A stretch of 52,517 nt of DNA from Oscillospiraceae bacterium. GTDB lineage: Bacteria > Bacillota > Clostridia > Oscillospirales > Acutalibacteraceae. The translations under genes were made by a program, and so were the position numbers. The stretch covers positions 1 through 52,517 of the forward strand of contig SVOS01000007.1 of assembly GCA_015066245.1 (NCBI GenBank), read 5' to 3'. The notes under the pieces were generated by a model. The model was not told the origin of the DNA. It made no database searches and saw nothing but the letters and a program-made list of their open reading frames with translations. Of the stretch, positions 31,132-40,082 are shown piece by piece; the stretch's first letter is position 1; each line of letters begins with the position of its first letter.

Positions 31132-33030
31132 ATGGCTCTTTTAAGTGCAAGGGATATCGGTGTTACCTTTGTTGAGAGGGTATTGTTTGAGAATGTGTCC
31201 TTTGATATCGAAAAACGCGATAAGGTAGGTTTTATCGGCTCTAACGGCACAGGTAAGACAACTCTCTTAAAAGTCCTCAGTGGCGAGCTGAGCCCCACAA
31301 CAGGCGATGTCTTTACCGCAAAGGATGCAAAAGTGGGCTATATGCACCAGCATGTTTTGGAGCATCCCGAAAGAACTGTTTACGATGAGCTCTTAAGTGT
31401 ATTTGAACACCTTAAGATGATGGAAATACAGCTTGAGTTTCTCAATCGTGAGCTTGAAAAAGGTGAAAATCTCGACAAGCTTATTGCAGAGCACGGAGCT
31501 CTTCTGGAGCAGTTTGAGCGTCAGGGTGGTTTGACATATAAAAGCCGAGCCAAGTCTGCACTTCTGGGACTTGGATTTTCCGAAGAAGATATGATAAGAA
31601 AAAGCGGCACCCTCTCAGGCGGTCAGGTAAGCAAGCTTTCTCTGGCAAAGCTTCTTTTAAGCGGTGCTGATATTCTGCTTCTGGACGAGCCCACAAACCA
31701 TCTGGACATCGAATCCGTCAGATGGCTTGAGCAGTATATAAAAGACTTTGCGGGCACGGCTCTGATAGTAAGCCACGACCGATATTTTCTTGATGCGGTT
31801 ACCAACAAAACCATCGAGCTTTCTAATCAGAAAACCATGGTTTACACAGGTAACTACACCACCTTTATGGAGAAGAAACAACGCGAGCAGGAGGCAATCC
31901 GCCGCAAGTTTATAAATGATAGCAAAGAAATCAAGCGAATCGAAGGAATTGTAGAGCAGCAGAAACGCTGGGGCAGAGAGCATAATTTTATTACTGCTGC
32001 CAGTAAGCAGAAAGAGGCCGACAGAATCAAGGCTCAGCTCACTCCTCCCGACAGCGAAGAAGAAACCCTTTCATTTACTCTCGAGCCCAAGAGAGAAAGC
32101 GGCAACGATGTGCTTATTGTCAAAAACCTCTCGAAGTCCTTCGGGGACAAATCCCTCTTTAAAAATGTTGATATGCACATCAGAAAAGGCGAGAGGGTGT
32201 TTATCTTAGGCGGCAACGGCACAGGCAAGACTACTCTTTTTAATATTCTTACAAAGAAATATGAAGGGGCTTTTGACGAGCTGACCTTTGGTGCCAGGGT
32301 TGATATGGGCTATTTTGACCAGATGCAGTCAGACCTTAATATTGAGAACACCCCTGTGGAAGAAATCAGCGACGCTTTTCCCTCTATGAGCAATACTCAG
32401 ATTCGTTCTGTTCTGGGGCGGTTTCTCTTGAAAGGCGACAACGCTCTGAAGAAAATTTCCACTCTTTCAGGTGGCGAACGAGCAAGAGTAGCACTTTTGA
32501 AGCTGGTGCTGGCAGGCTCAAACTTTCTGCTTCTTGACGAGCCCACAAATCATCTTGACACTGCATCCAGAGAAGCTCTGGAAGATACTCTCTTAAATTA
32601 TGACGGCACAATGCTCATCATCAGCCACGACCGTTATTTTATAAACAAGCTGGCTACCAGAATTCTGGAGCTTAAAGAGGACGGAGTAAAGGAGTATCTG
32701 GGTAACTACGACTACTTTGCCGAAAAGCAGAAAGAGGTGTCCTTATCTGCTCAGTCTGTGGCAAAGACCGAAGAAAAGCCCAAAGTCAACGACTATAAGC
32801 TCAGAAAAGAAGAACAGTCCCGAGAGCGTAAACGTCAGACTGCCATCAGAAAAGCCGAAGAGCTTATTGAGGAGCTTGATGCAAAAATAGCCGAGACTGA
32901 AAAGATGCTTTCCACCGAGGAAGTAATCATCGACTACGAAAAGCTTTTGGAGCTTACAAAGGTTTTAGAGGATTTACAGTCTCAGCAGGAAGAAGCTTTT
33001 GAGCAGTGGGAAAGCTTGCAGGAGCAATAG
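31132..33030 (+). CDS. ABC-F family ATPase (ribosome-associated type)
   Basis: 632 residues, two ATPase domains in one chain without membrane segments. Walker A motifs GSNGTGKTT and GGNGTGKTT; signatures LSGGQVSKLSLAKLLL and LSGGERARVALLKLVL; both Walker B motifs read LLLDEPTNHLD. A charged linker (about residues 250-310, RRKFINDSKEIKRIEGIVEQQKRWGREHNF) and a C-terminal coiled coil (EELIEELDAKIAETEKML) fit the YdiF/Uup-like group. ABC-F proteins act at the ribosome, as translation factors or resistance proteins; which applies here is not shown. GGAGGTGA lies 5 nt before the ATG. Confidence 0.93.
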   Translation: MALLSARDIGVTFVERVLFENVSFDIEKRDKVGFIGSNGTGKTTLLKVLSGELSPTTGDVFTAKDAKVGYMHQHVLEHPERTVYDELLSVFEHLKMMEIQLEFLNRELEKGENLDKLIAEHGALLEQFERQGGLTYKSRAKSALLGLGFSEEDMIRKSGTLSGGQVSKLSLAKLLLSGADILLLDEPTNHLDIESVRWLEQYIKDFAGTALIVSHDRYFLDAVTNKTIELSNQKTMVYTGNYTTFMEKKQREQEAIRRKFINDSKEIKRIEGIVEQQKRWGREHNFITAASKQKEADRIKAQLTPPDSEEETLSFTLEPKRESGNDVLIVKNLSKSFGDKSLFKNVDMHIRKGERVFILGGNGTGKTTLFNILTKKYEGAFDELTFGARVDMGYFDQMQSDLNIENTPVEEISDAFPSMSNTQIRSVLGRFLLKGDNALKKISTLSGGERARVALLKLVLAGSNFLLLDEPTNHLDTASREALEDTLLNYDGTMLIISHDRYFINKLATRILELKEDGVKEYLGNYDYFAEKQKEVSLSAQSVAKTEEKPKVNDYKLRKEEQSRERKRQTAIRKAEELIEELDAKIAETEKMLSTEEVIIDYEKLLELTKVLEDLQSQQEEAFEQWESLQEQ

Positions 33031-33044
33031 ACCGTCAGCCACGG

Positions 33045-33210
33045 GTTAGCCACCCGAGGGCAAGTCCGCCTTTGGAAAACTTACAGATAAAACCAAACCC
33101 CGCTTAACGGCGGGGCGGTTAGCCACCGCAGGGCAAGTCCGCCCGTTAGCCACGGTAGGCAAGTCCGCCTACGGACAAGTTTCATATAGAGAAAACCTAT
33201 GCATAACGGC
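33045..33210. repeat. 73-bp tandem repeat cluster, locus 1
   Basis: GTTAGCC motifs begin at 33045, 33118 and 33145: one full 73-bp unit, then a truncated one. Each unit has ggttagccacc, gggcaagtccgcc and a CCCCGCTTAACGGCGGGG hairpin. The same unit recurs at 39526-39675. The rest of 33031-33390 holds a hairpin at about 33234-33281 and the 17-nt motif aacgtttactgtagggg at 33282, seen also at 39691; no gene is visible. Confidence 0.75.
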
Positions 33211-33390
33211 GGGTTTATAAAAATTATATCAAACATCTACACGTCCCCCTCCCTTGAGGTAAGGGAGGCTTTAATAGATGTAACGTTTACTGTAGGGGAG
33301 GTTCACGAACCTCCCGAGAATCCACGATGAATCTTACACATAAATCTAATTACACCTAAGTTAAGCATCTTTATAAATCACATAAAATCA

Positions 33391-33418
33391 AAAAGGACGG
33401 CACTCGCCGTCCTTTTGT
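33391..33418. terminator. Bidirectional terminator
   Basis: AAAAGGACGGC (33391-33401) pairs with GCCGTCCTTTT (33406-33416). It ends the minus-strand gene below and any read-through from the left. Confidence 0.8.
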
Positions 33419-33446
33419 GTTACGTAAGCTCTATATATTGCTTGAA

Positions 33447-36152
33447 TCATTTAAGGCTCTTATAGATTTCCTCGTAAATACGCTGAGCGTTATTGAAATC
33501 GTCAAACTCGAAGAAATCGTTGGCTCTGTCGATATACTGGGGCTCTGTCTTGCAAGAGTTTTCCATATACTTGCAGATTTCGTCCACCACAGCCTCGTGG
33601 TTGGTGATAATGGGACCAAATCCCTGAGTAGGATAGTCGATACCGCCTGACTCGTAGTGAGGAGGGAGTGTATCGGGATGATAGTAGACAATAGGCTTTC
33701 TCATATATGCAAAGTCAAACTGAACGCCGGAGTAGTCTGTAACCATAAGGCTTGCCTCGGTTAAAATCTTCTCATAGCTCATATCGCCTGCAGCAGGCAC
33801 AATCTCAACAAAGCCGTTCTGAGTAAAGTCCTCAAGCTGGGGACTCATGGCAGGATGCAGCAGATAGGTGATACCGTAGCCGTTTTTCTTGGCGCAGTCA
33901 ATAAGCTTTTTGTCATTGATAAGAGTGTTGTAAAGTCTGAAATATTCGGTGTATTTGAAATGCTCGTTGTAGGGCTTAACCTTGTAGGCAATACCCAGAG
34001 TAACGATGTTACGTCTCCAGGTGGGCGTAATGAGGATAAACTTCTTGTCGTTGTTCTTAAGTCCGTCATAACGAGCAAGGCCGTTTATTTTCAGCATGCT
34101 TTCTTCAAAGCCGTAGATGGGGTGCATGAGGTTTTTCTTCTCATACTTAGATGCAAGGCAGTAGAGAGTTGTGTTGTCATAGAGTCGGTTCTGATACTGA
34201 CCTAACTGCTGAACGGTTAAGCCGTGCTGGATGCAGATAATCTTTGCTTTGAAAAGGTCAAGCACATTGGGTACAAGGTACTTTGGAATACCGCAATACT
34301 GCATAACGGATGCGTGAGTAGCAGCCACTGCCTCGGCATTAAGAGCATAAAGCTTGCACTTGAGGGAGTTGTGGATAAGAACATGCTTTTTGTCATATTC
34401 CAGCAGTCTCTTGCAGTCGGGAGAGTCTTTGTCGATAATATAGTAAACCTCTACGTCATCCTTGACGGTGTTGGCGTATTTGAAGAAATACTCACCGTTG
34501 TCACCGCCCTTGTAAAGCTTGTCAAAGGTAAGCCAGATGCGTCTGCTTCTGAAAGTTGGACGAGTCAGCCAGTAAAGGCTTCTGAGGATAAAGCGTCTTA
34601 CAGAATTTGAGAAGGGCTTTGTGGCAAAAAGCTGGTTTGCAATAAGCAAGGATTCTCTCATAAATCTCTTGAAGCCCTTGCATCTGAAAACTCTCAGGTA
34701 GAGTCCGTTTTTGCACTCAAGAGCCTTGTCTTTACTGAACTTCCAATAGGCCATTCTGAATCTCAGTCTCAGCCTTGAGAAAGCCTTTGCAAACTGCAGG
34801 GAGAGAGGCTGCTCTTTGCCGTCAATTACATAGGTAAAGCTGATGTTTTCCAAAGTGTCTGTAACAGGCACAAAGAAATGCACGTTGTACTTCTTTGCAT
34901 AACTCAGACCAAAGCACTTTAAGAGGGGATAAATTGCATATTCCTCAAGCTTAACCTTTTTGCCGTCATAATTTGCATAAAGCTCAAGTTTATCAATGTC
35001 GATAAAGTCTTTGCCCGTAAACTCGGCATCAAACTCAAGAGAGTCTTTGTCAAAATTGATGTTGTTGATAATAAGTGCAACGCTTGCAAGTGTAGAGATG
35101 TGTGCACTCTCTTTGCCCTCAACGGCAAAGTTGATGTTTTCTTCTTCGTCAAGCTCTATCTTGTAGGCTTCGTTTGCACGTACAGTTTTGTCCTTGAGAA
35201 TTTTCATCCACAAAGAGCGGTTTATATATCTGCATCTGATTGCTGCAGCAGTGTAGCAGGTGTTGTCGATATATTTAAGAGCATCGCAAACGGCATCGTA
35301 AAACTCGTAAACTTCCTCTTCGCTTAAGATGCTTTTGTTGTTCTCGTAGTAATTATTGGCAAATTTGGCAAAAATAAGTTTGCAAAGTGCGTACTGAGCG
35401 ATATAGGAGACCTTGCCGTTTTCCTTCTTAAGATTTTCCATAAAGGGAATCATAAAGTTACGGATGCTTTCGGTGTAGTAGGATTTCTCGTACTGACCGT
35501 CAAAGAGCACGCTGTCGTTCTCTAATGCTCTCAGGCTTTCACACCATACCTTGTTGGAGTAGCTGATTTCAGGGTTTTTGATAAGAGCTTCCAGAATAAA
35601 TTTCTTGAGGGCTTCTTCACCAATGGAAAAATCAAAATTTATACCCTTGATATCTTCTGTCTTGAAGAAATAAGCATATATTGCAAGAGCGGCATTGTAG
35701 GGCACTTCGTTAAGGTCACAGAATTCTGCAAGGCCGTCAAGCTTGGAGTAGCCTATGAATTTTTCGTTTTTGTTTCTGGTTTTTACAGAAATCTCAACGG
35801 TTTTGTCGGGGTGCAGCTTCAATGCCTTTTTTATAAATTTAAAGGATTTAGAGTTAAGTGTTACTGCAGACTCCGTAAAGCACACAAAGCCGCCCTCTGT
35901 TTTTTCGAGACCTTTCTGATAAACCTGTGCTCTTGTGGGAGTTTCGGAAAACTTAATAAGTGTTACAGAATCGCCGAAAGCCGACACTGCTTCGCTCACG
36001 GCTTTTTTGGATTCTTCGCTTTCTATACAGTCAGCAAGAAGAATCTCAACCTGAGAGAATACCTTTGCGGCACTTAAGTAGGATGAGACGGACTCTGTGA
36101 GATTTTCTTCATTTGTCACTGCCATAACGGCAGTAAGTTTTGTGTTGTTCAT
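33447..36152 (-). CDS. CDP-glycerol glycerophosphotransferase (TagF-like) family protein, two-part
   Basis: 901 residues from ATG 36152, with GGAGGT 6 nt upstream. Residues 1-115 look like a reduced family-2 glycosyltransferase (KLTAVMAVTNEENLTESVSSYLSAAK..VEILLADC) without a clear Asp-x-Asp. Residues 115-530 are not recognised. Residues about 540-900 are the TagB/TagF domain: KLYALNAEAVAATHASVMQYCG, IICIQHGLTVQQLGQYQN, ILITPTWRRN, YLLHPAMSPQ, MVTDYSGVQFDFAYMRKPIVYYH. Such domains add glycerol- or ribitol-phosphate to build teichoic acids or capsule. Soluble, probably membrane-associated. Confidence 0.87.
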   Translation of the reverse strand: MNNTKLTAVMAVTNEENLTESVSSYLSAAKVFSQVEILLADCIESEESKKAVSEAVSAFGDSVTLIKFSETPTRAQVYQKGLEKTEGGFVCFTESAVTLNSKSFKFIKKALKLHPDKTVEISVKTRNKNEKFIGYSKLDGLAEFCDLNEVPYNAALAIYAYFFKTEDIKGINFDFSIGEEALKKFILEALIKNPEISYSNKVWCESLRALENDSVLFDGQYEKSYYTESIRNFMIPFMENLKKENGKVSYIAQYALCKLIFAKFANNYYENNKSILSEEEVYEFYDAVCDALKYIDNTCYTAAAIRCRYINRSLWMKILKDKTVRANEAYKIELDEEENINFAVEGKESAHISTLASVALIINNINFDKDSLEFDAEFTGKDFIDIDKLELYANYDGKKVKLEEYAIYPLLKCFGLSYAKKYNVHFFVPVTDTLENISFTYVIDGKEQPLSLQFAKAFSRLRLRFRMAYWKFSKDKALECKNGLYLRVFRCKGFKRFMRESLLIANQLFATKPFSNSVRRFILRSLYWLTRPTFRSRRIWLTFDKLYKGGDNGEYFFKYANTVKDDVEVYYIIDKDSPDCKRLLEYDKKHVLIHNSLKCKLYALNAEAVAATHASVMQYCGIPKYLVPNVLDLFKAKIICIQHGLTVQQLGQYQNRLYDNTTLYCLASKYEKKNLMHPIYGFEESMLKINGLARYDGLKNNDKKFILITPTWRRNIVTLGIAYKVKPYNEHFKYTEYFRLYNTLINDKKLIDCAKKNGYGITYLLHPAMSPQLEDFTQNGFVEIVPAAGDMSYEKILTEASLMVTDYSGVQFDFAYMRKPIVYYHPDTLPPHYESGGIDYPTQGFGPIITNHEAVVDEICKYMENSCKTEPQYIDRANDFFEFDDFNNAQRIYEEIYKSLK

Positions 36153-36190
36153 ATAAACCTCCGAAAACACATAGGGGAAACATCCCCGTA

Positions 36191-36219
36191 TTGACAAAGT
36201 TTTGCATTATATGTTAAAT
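36191..36219 (+). promoter_or_regulatory. Promoter of the second acyltransferase gene
   Basis: TTGACA at 36191-36196, 17-nt spacer, TTAAAT at 36214-36219, in the divergent gap between the TagF-like and acyltransferase genes. Confidence 0.55.
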
Positions 36220-36268
36220 TATATTGACCGCTGAGTTAATAGCGGAATTTTCTGAAGGAGGAAACAGG

Positions 36269-37627
36269 ATGAAAACCAAAGGAATAAAAAGACTTTCCAT
36301 AGGCTATATCCTTATGTTCATCGAAATACTCTTGCTTTTTCATTATCAGGGTGCCAAAAATCCCTTGTCTCTGATTTTCGGCTCACTGACTGCTCAGAGC
36401 AATCCTGTTCTTTACTACATTGGTTTATCTTTAATCGGTGTAGCAGGACTTGCGGTGGCAATCTGGGGCGGTATTGATTATAAAAAATCAACACCCAAAT
36501 CCTCAGCACCTAAAGATTTGCCGAAATCCGCGGATTTGTACCGCGATTCAAAGGGCAGAGAATATTTTTATGATAATGCTAAGTTTGTTCTGATTTTTCT
36601 TGTTGTTCTTGCTCACGCCATATCTCCCTTCAAGGATATGAGCGGCTTCTGGCTCAAGGGCGAATTTATGCTTTTGTGGCGAGCAATCAACACAATGCAC
36701 ATGCCTTGTCTTATATTTATCTCAGGCTTTTTTGCCAAGAAATATATAAGACCCGACGGCTCCATAAATGTTCAGCGTCCCTTTACTTACATTGTTTACT
36801 ATCTGGCAGCCCAGTTTACAGTTGGTGCCTTTGAAGTTTTTGTTTTAGGGGATTCAATCTCCAAGAGCGTGCTTGCTCCCAGGTCTTCGCTGTGGTTTTT
36901 GGTATGCCTTATCTGGTGGTATCTGCTTTTACCTGTTATCGACAAGATTGACCCCAAGGTAATGTTGCCGCTGGCGATTGTATTTGCACTGCTTATCGGC
37001 TACGACCAAAAGGTTAACAACACCATGGCAATTTCCAGAATGATTGTGCATTTTCCTTTCTTTATCTCAGGATATTACATCTCATCCGGCAAAATGCAGT
37101 TTATCTTTACCAAGAAGGCAAAGCTCCTTGCGATTCCTGCGTTTTTTGTTTCTATGCTTACTCAGGCGGCAACAGTGTTTTTCACAGGCTCAGGAAAGGC
37201 GCTTAACTTCAGCATCAACGGCTTTATCACCTGCGACCGCTCATATTTCACAATCTTCAAGAACACTGATATTAATCCTGTGTTCTGGTTCTTGCCCAGA
37301 GTATGGTTCTATCTTTGTGCCGCACTTCTGTGCTTTGCTTTCCTTGCATGGATGCCCAAGAGAAAGACGATCTTTACTTTCTTAGGTGCACGCACTCTGT
37401 CGGTTTACATTCTGCACAGATATCTCTATCTTGCATATCTTGAGTTTAAGTGGTTTAACTTCGACTTCTTACCTTTTGAAGTAAGCACCACAGTAGCAAG
37501 CTTGCTTATGATAGCAATATCAGTAGTGCTTACCATTGTGCTCTCGCTAAAGCCATTCTATATGCCTTTCGAGCTTCTGGGCAGAATCAAGGTAAAACCT
37601 TTCTTGAAAAAGCAGAAACAAGGATAA
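36269..37627 (+). CDS. Membrane acyltransferase (acyltransferase family 3)
   Basis: 452 residues from ATG 36269 with GAAGGAGG upstream. Two extra N-terminal helices (about residues 10-80) and a Lys/Ser/Pro linker precede the catalytic domain: FYDNAKFVLIFLVVLAHAIS with the key His, NTMHMPCLIFISGFFAKKYI, and the late FLGARTLSVYILHRYLYLAYL. About twelve membrane segments in all. It is clearly related to the protein at 7512 (same catalytic blocks) but has the N-terminal addition. Being between a teichoic-acid transferase and a membrane sulfatase-fold protein suggests that it acylates the same surface polymer. Confidence 0.87.
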   Translation: MKTKGIKRLSIGYILMFIEILLLFHYQGAKNPLSLIFGSLTAQSNPVLYYIGLSLIGVAGLAVAIWGGIDYKKSTPKSSAPKDLPKSADLYRDSKGREYFYDNAKFVLIFLVVLAHAISPFKDMSGFWLKGEFMLLWRAINTMHMPCLIFISGFFAKKYIRPDGSINVQRPFTYIVYYLAAQFTVGAFEVFVLGDSISKSVLAPRSSLWFLVCLIWWYLLLPVIDKIDPKVMLPLAIVFALLIGYDQKVNNTMAISRMIVHFPFFISGYYISSGKMQFIFTKKAKLLAIPAFFVSMLTQAATVFFTGSGKALNFSINGFITCDRSYFTIFKNTDINPVFWFLPRVWFYLCAALLCFAFLAWMPKRKTIFTFLGARTLSVYILHRYLYLAYLEFKWFNFDFLPFEVSTTVASLLMIAISVVLTIVLSLKPFYMPFELLGRIKVKPFLKKQKQG

Positions 37628-37737
37628 AGTTATTATACAATATCACACAAATTAAATCAATGTGCGACATATATACATTTATAATGCCTAAAAGTATTTT
37701 TTGTGTAAAATATTGTTGTATTTTTTTCTTAATATGA

Positions 37738-37780
37738 TATAATGTTTGAAGCGGTTAGTCTTTTGGCTTCCGCTTCATTT
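37738..37780 (+). promoter_or_regulatory. -10 box and leader hairpin before the sulfatase gene
   Basis: TATAAT at 37738-37743, with a loosely matching -35 (TTGTTG near 37713). Right after it, GAAGCGG (37748-37754) pairs with CCGCTTC (37770-37776), followed by ATTTTTG. It could be a weak attenuator or a 5' stabilising hairpin. Confidence 0.45.
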
Positions 37781-37802
37781 TTGTATTTTGGGAGGTAAAA
37801 AA

Positions 37803-39521
37803 ATGAAAGTTCTTTCTAAGCTCAAAAATTATTTTTGGGCTGACGGCAGAAAGCTTAAGACAAGAGCTCTGTTGTCTTTGGGGGCTTGTCTTGCTTTTGT
37901 GCTGACGTATTTTATCGCACCTGTTATTGAGATTTTTGTCGGCAACACAAAGTTCTTTGATTATACTTTAGGTGATATGCTGCCTACTGTGTTTATCTTT
38001 GCTTTGATAGTTTTTGCTGTCCTTTTTGGTTTGTCATTTCTCTTAAGAGGCAGAATTTTAAACGGATATATCTCTTTGCTTGTGGGACTTTCGCTGGGTG
38101 CTTACATTCAGTCTGTGTTTATGAACTCCAGCGTTGGCGTTCTTGACGGCACAGAAGTTCTGTGGGTTGACCTTGCAACCGAGGCGGTTATCGGTCTTTG
38201 TGTATGGGGAGTTATTCTTATTGCACTTTTTGCCATAAGCAACCTGAGCAAAAAGATATGGACCTATGCTGTAGGATTTTTGTGTGTGCTTCTCTCGGTT
38301 ATGCAGCTTGTAAGCGGTGTAAGTATTTTCTTTATCAGTGAAATCGACGAGAAAAGCAACATTCAGGCAACCCGTGTAGGAGAGTTTGACTTGTCTGATA
38401 AGCACAATGTAATTGTTTTGGCGGTTGACTCCTTTGATGTTGACTTTGCCGAGGAAGTTATGGAAAACTCTCCCGAGTATTTCTCAGAGTTTGACGGCTT
38501 TACATGGTACAAGAACACCACTCCTCATTATTCCCGCACATTCCCCTCTGTAGCCTATCTTTTCACAGGTGAAAACACCTTCTTTACAAACGACTACGAT
38601 ACTGCTATGGAAAAAGCATGGGAGAATAATAACTTCATTGATGATATGAAGAACGGCGGTTATGCAGTCAGAATTTATGCTCATCAGAAATATGTAAATC
38701 CCGACAGCGAATATCTCCTTGAAAACGTAGATAACTATAAGGAGATTACTCCTGTTGTTGATTATGTAAAGATGGAAAAAGAGATGCTCATACTATCTCT
38801 TTACCGCAATATGCCCGTAGCCCTCAAGCCTTTCTTCGAAACCGATACAACTCAGGCTAACAGTGCATATTCACTGACAAATAACGAGCGTATCTCACTT
38901 ACCGATTATGCATTTTATCAGAGACTCCAGACAGAGAAGCTTAATAAAGACAACGAAAACGGCGAGAAGGGTACTTTCTCTTACTATCTTTTCAAGGGCT
39001 GCCACGCTCCTTATGTTTTTGATGAATACTGCAAGAAAACCTCTGAAAAGGTTACTGTAAAAGAAGCAACCCGCGGTGCACTGACAAATGTTTCCGAGTA
39101 CCTCAAGCAGCTTAAAGAGCTTGGCATCTATGACAGCTCTACAATTATCGTAACTGCTGACCACGGCAGAAGCGGAACTCTCACCGAGCTTGATGACTCA
39201 AGAGTTGTTTCTCTTTTCTATAAGCCCAGAGGTGCAAAGGGCGAAATCAAAGAAAGCATGAGCCCTCAGCAGCTCTCTAACTTAAGACCGACTGTCCTTA
39301 AGGAAATGGGCCTTGAGTACAAGTCTTACGGCACACCCTTTGACGAGGTAGCCGAGGATGCAGACATCACAAGATATGTGTATGCCAGCGGTGCGTCCGA
39401 TGACCTTAAAATCCGCGAGGAGAATCTGATTACTTACGAAATCAAGGGAGACGCCAACGATTTCAAAAACTGGAAGATTATCGACAAATTCCCCATTGAG
39501 TATCCCTTCCTTCAGGGTTAA
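37803..39521 (+). CDS. Membrane-bound sulfatase/phosphoglycerol transferase-fold protein
   Basis: 572 residues from ATG 37803 with GGGAGG 8 nt upstream. Five hydrophobic segments in the first 200 residues, then an extracellular alkaline-phosphatase-superfamily domain: NVIVLAVDSFDVDF (metal Asp), PHYSRTFPSVAYLFTGEN with a likely Thr nucleophile, and STIIVTADHGRSG (metal Asp-His). The layout resembles LtaS/MdoB proteins that move glycerol-phosphate, though the motifs are diverged, so a phosphoethanolamine or sulfate substrate is not excluded. Together with the TagF-like and acyltransferase genes it points to a decorated anionic surface polymer. Confidence 0.82.
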   Translation: MKVLSKLKNYFWADGRKLKTRALLSLGACLAFVLTYFIAPVIEIFVGNTKFFDYTLGDMLPTVFIFALIVFAVLFGLSFLLRGRILNGYISLLVGLSLGAYIQSVFMNSSVGVLDGTEVLWVDLATEAVIGLCVWGVILIALFAISNLSKKIWTYAVGFLCVLLSVMQLVSGVSIFFISEIDEKSNIQATRVGEFDLSDKHNVIVLAVDSFDVDFAEEVMENSPEYFSEFDGFTWYKNTTPHYSRTFPSVAYLFTGENTFFTNDYDTAMEKAWENNNFIDDMKNGGYAVRIYAHQKYVNPDSEYLLENVDNYKEITPVVDYVKMEKEMLILSLYRNMPVALKPFFETDTTQANSAYSLTNNERISLTDYAFYQRLQTEKLNKDNENGEKGTFSYYLFKGCHAPYVFDEYCKKTSEKVTVKEATRGALTNVSEYLKQLKELGIYDSSTIIVTADHGRSGTLTELDDSRVVSLFYKPRGAKGEIKESMSPQQLSNLRPTVLKEMGLEYKSYGTPFDEVAEDADITRYVYASGASDDLKIREENLITYEIKGDANDFKNWKIIDKFPIEYPFLQG

Positions 39522-39525
39522 TGAT

Positions 39526-39675
39526 GGGGCGGTTAGCCACCGCAGGGCAAGTCCGACTTCGGAAAACTTAACAATAAACCAAAATCCCGCTTAACGGCGG
39601 GGCGGTTAGCCACCGCAGGGCATATCCGCCTTCGGAAAACTTACCAATAAACCAAAACCCCGCTTAACGGCGGGG
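39526..39675. repeat. 73-bp tandem repeat cluster, locus 2
   Basis: Two full units, 39526-39598 and 39599-39671, each ggggcggttagccaccgcag.. to a CCCGCTTAACGGCGGGG hairpin, then the start of a third. They are the same as the 73-bp units at 33045. An inverted relative lies at about 39895-39935 (ccaaaggcgaaacgcccaccg then tggctaacgg). Confidence 0.8.
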
Positions 39676-39690
39676 TTTATTGTTTAATAA

Positions 39691-39845
39691 AACGTTTACT
39701 GTAGGGGCGATTCCTTGCAGGAACGGCAACCCTTTTGTCCCTTCGGGACATTTCCCCTAGCAGGGGAATAACACGAATCGCCCATTACTTTTCCTCAAAT
39801 AAAAAAAGTGGGAGCGGACAGAGCCGCTCCCCTACGATAAACGTT
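39691..39845. mobile_element. Small MITE-like element with 17-bp inverted ends
   Basis: Ends aacgtttactgtagggg (39691-39707) and cccctacgataaacgtt (39829-39845) are inverted repeats with two mismatches. Inside are hairpins such as GTCCCTTCGGGAC. No gene. The same 17-nt end occurs at 33282-33298 at the other repeat locus. The stretch 39846-40082 shows only the inverted 73-bp-type copy near 39895-39935 and A/T-rich promoter-like sequence. Confidence 0.55.
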
Positions 39846-40082
39846 ATATTTGATATATTAACACGCCGTTGATGGAAGGTTGCCTCAAAATTGAAGCTAT
39901 CCAAAGGCGAAACGCCCACCGTGGCTAACGGTCAGAATAATATATTGTGTTTGTCACAAAACTACCAATTTATCAACAAATAATTTTCACAGAACTTTCG
40001 CCAAAATTTTCTTGAATTGAAGCAATCTGATTTTATATAATTATATAAAAGATAAATGTATAGATTAGATTGAAGGTTAATT

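Noticed and set aside
39526..39675. CRISPR-like 73-bp repeats
   Set aside because: The units are direct tandem copies without unique spacers and also occur at 33045.
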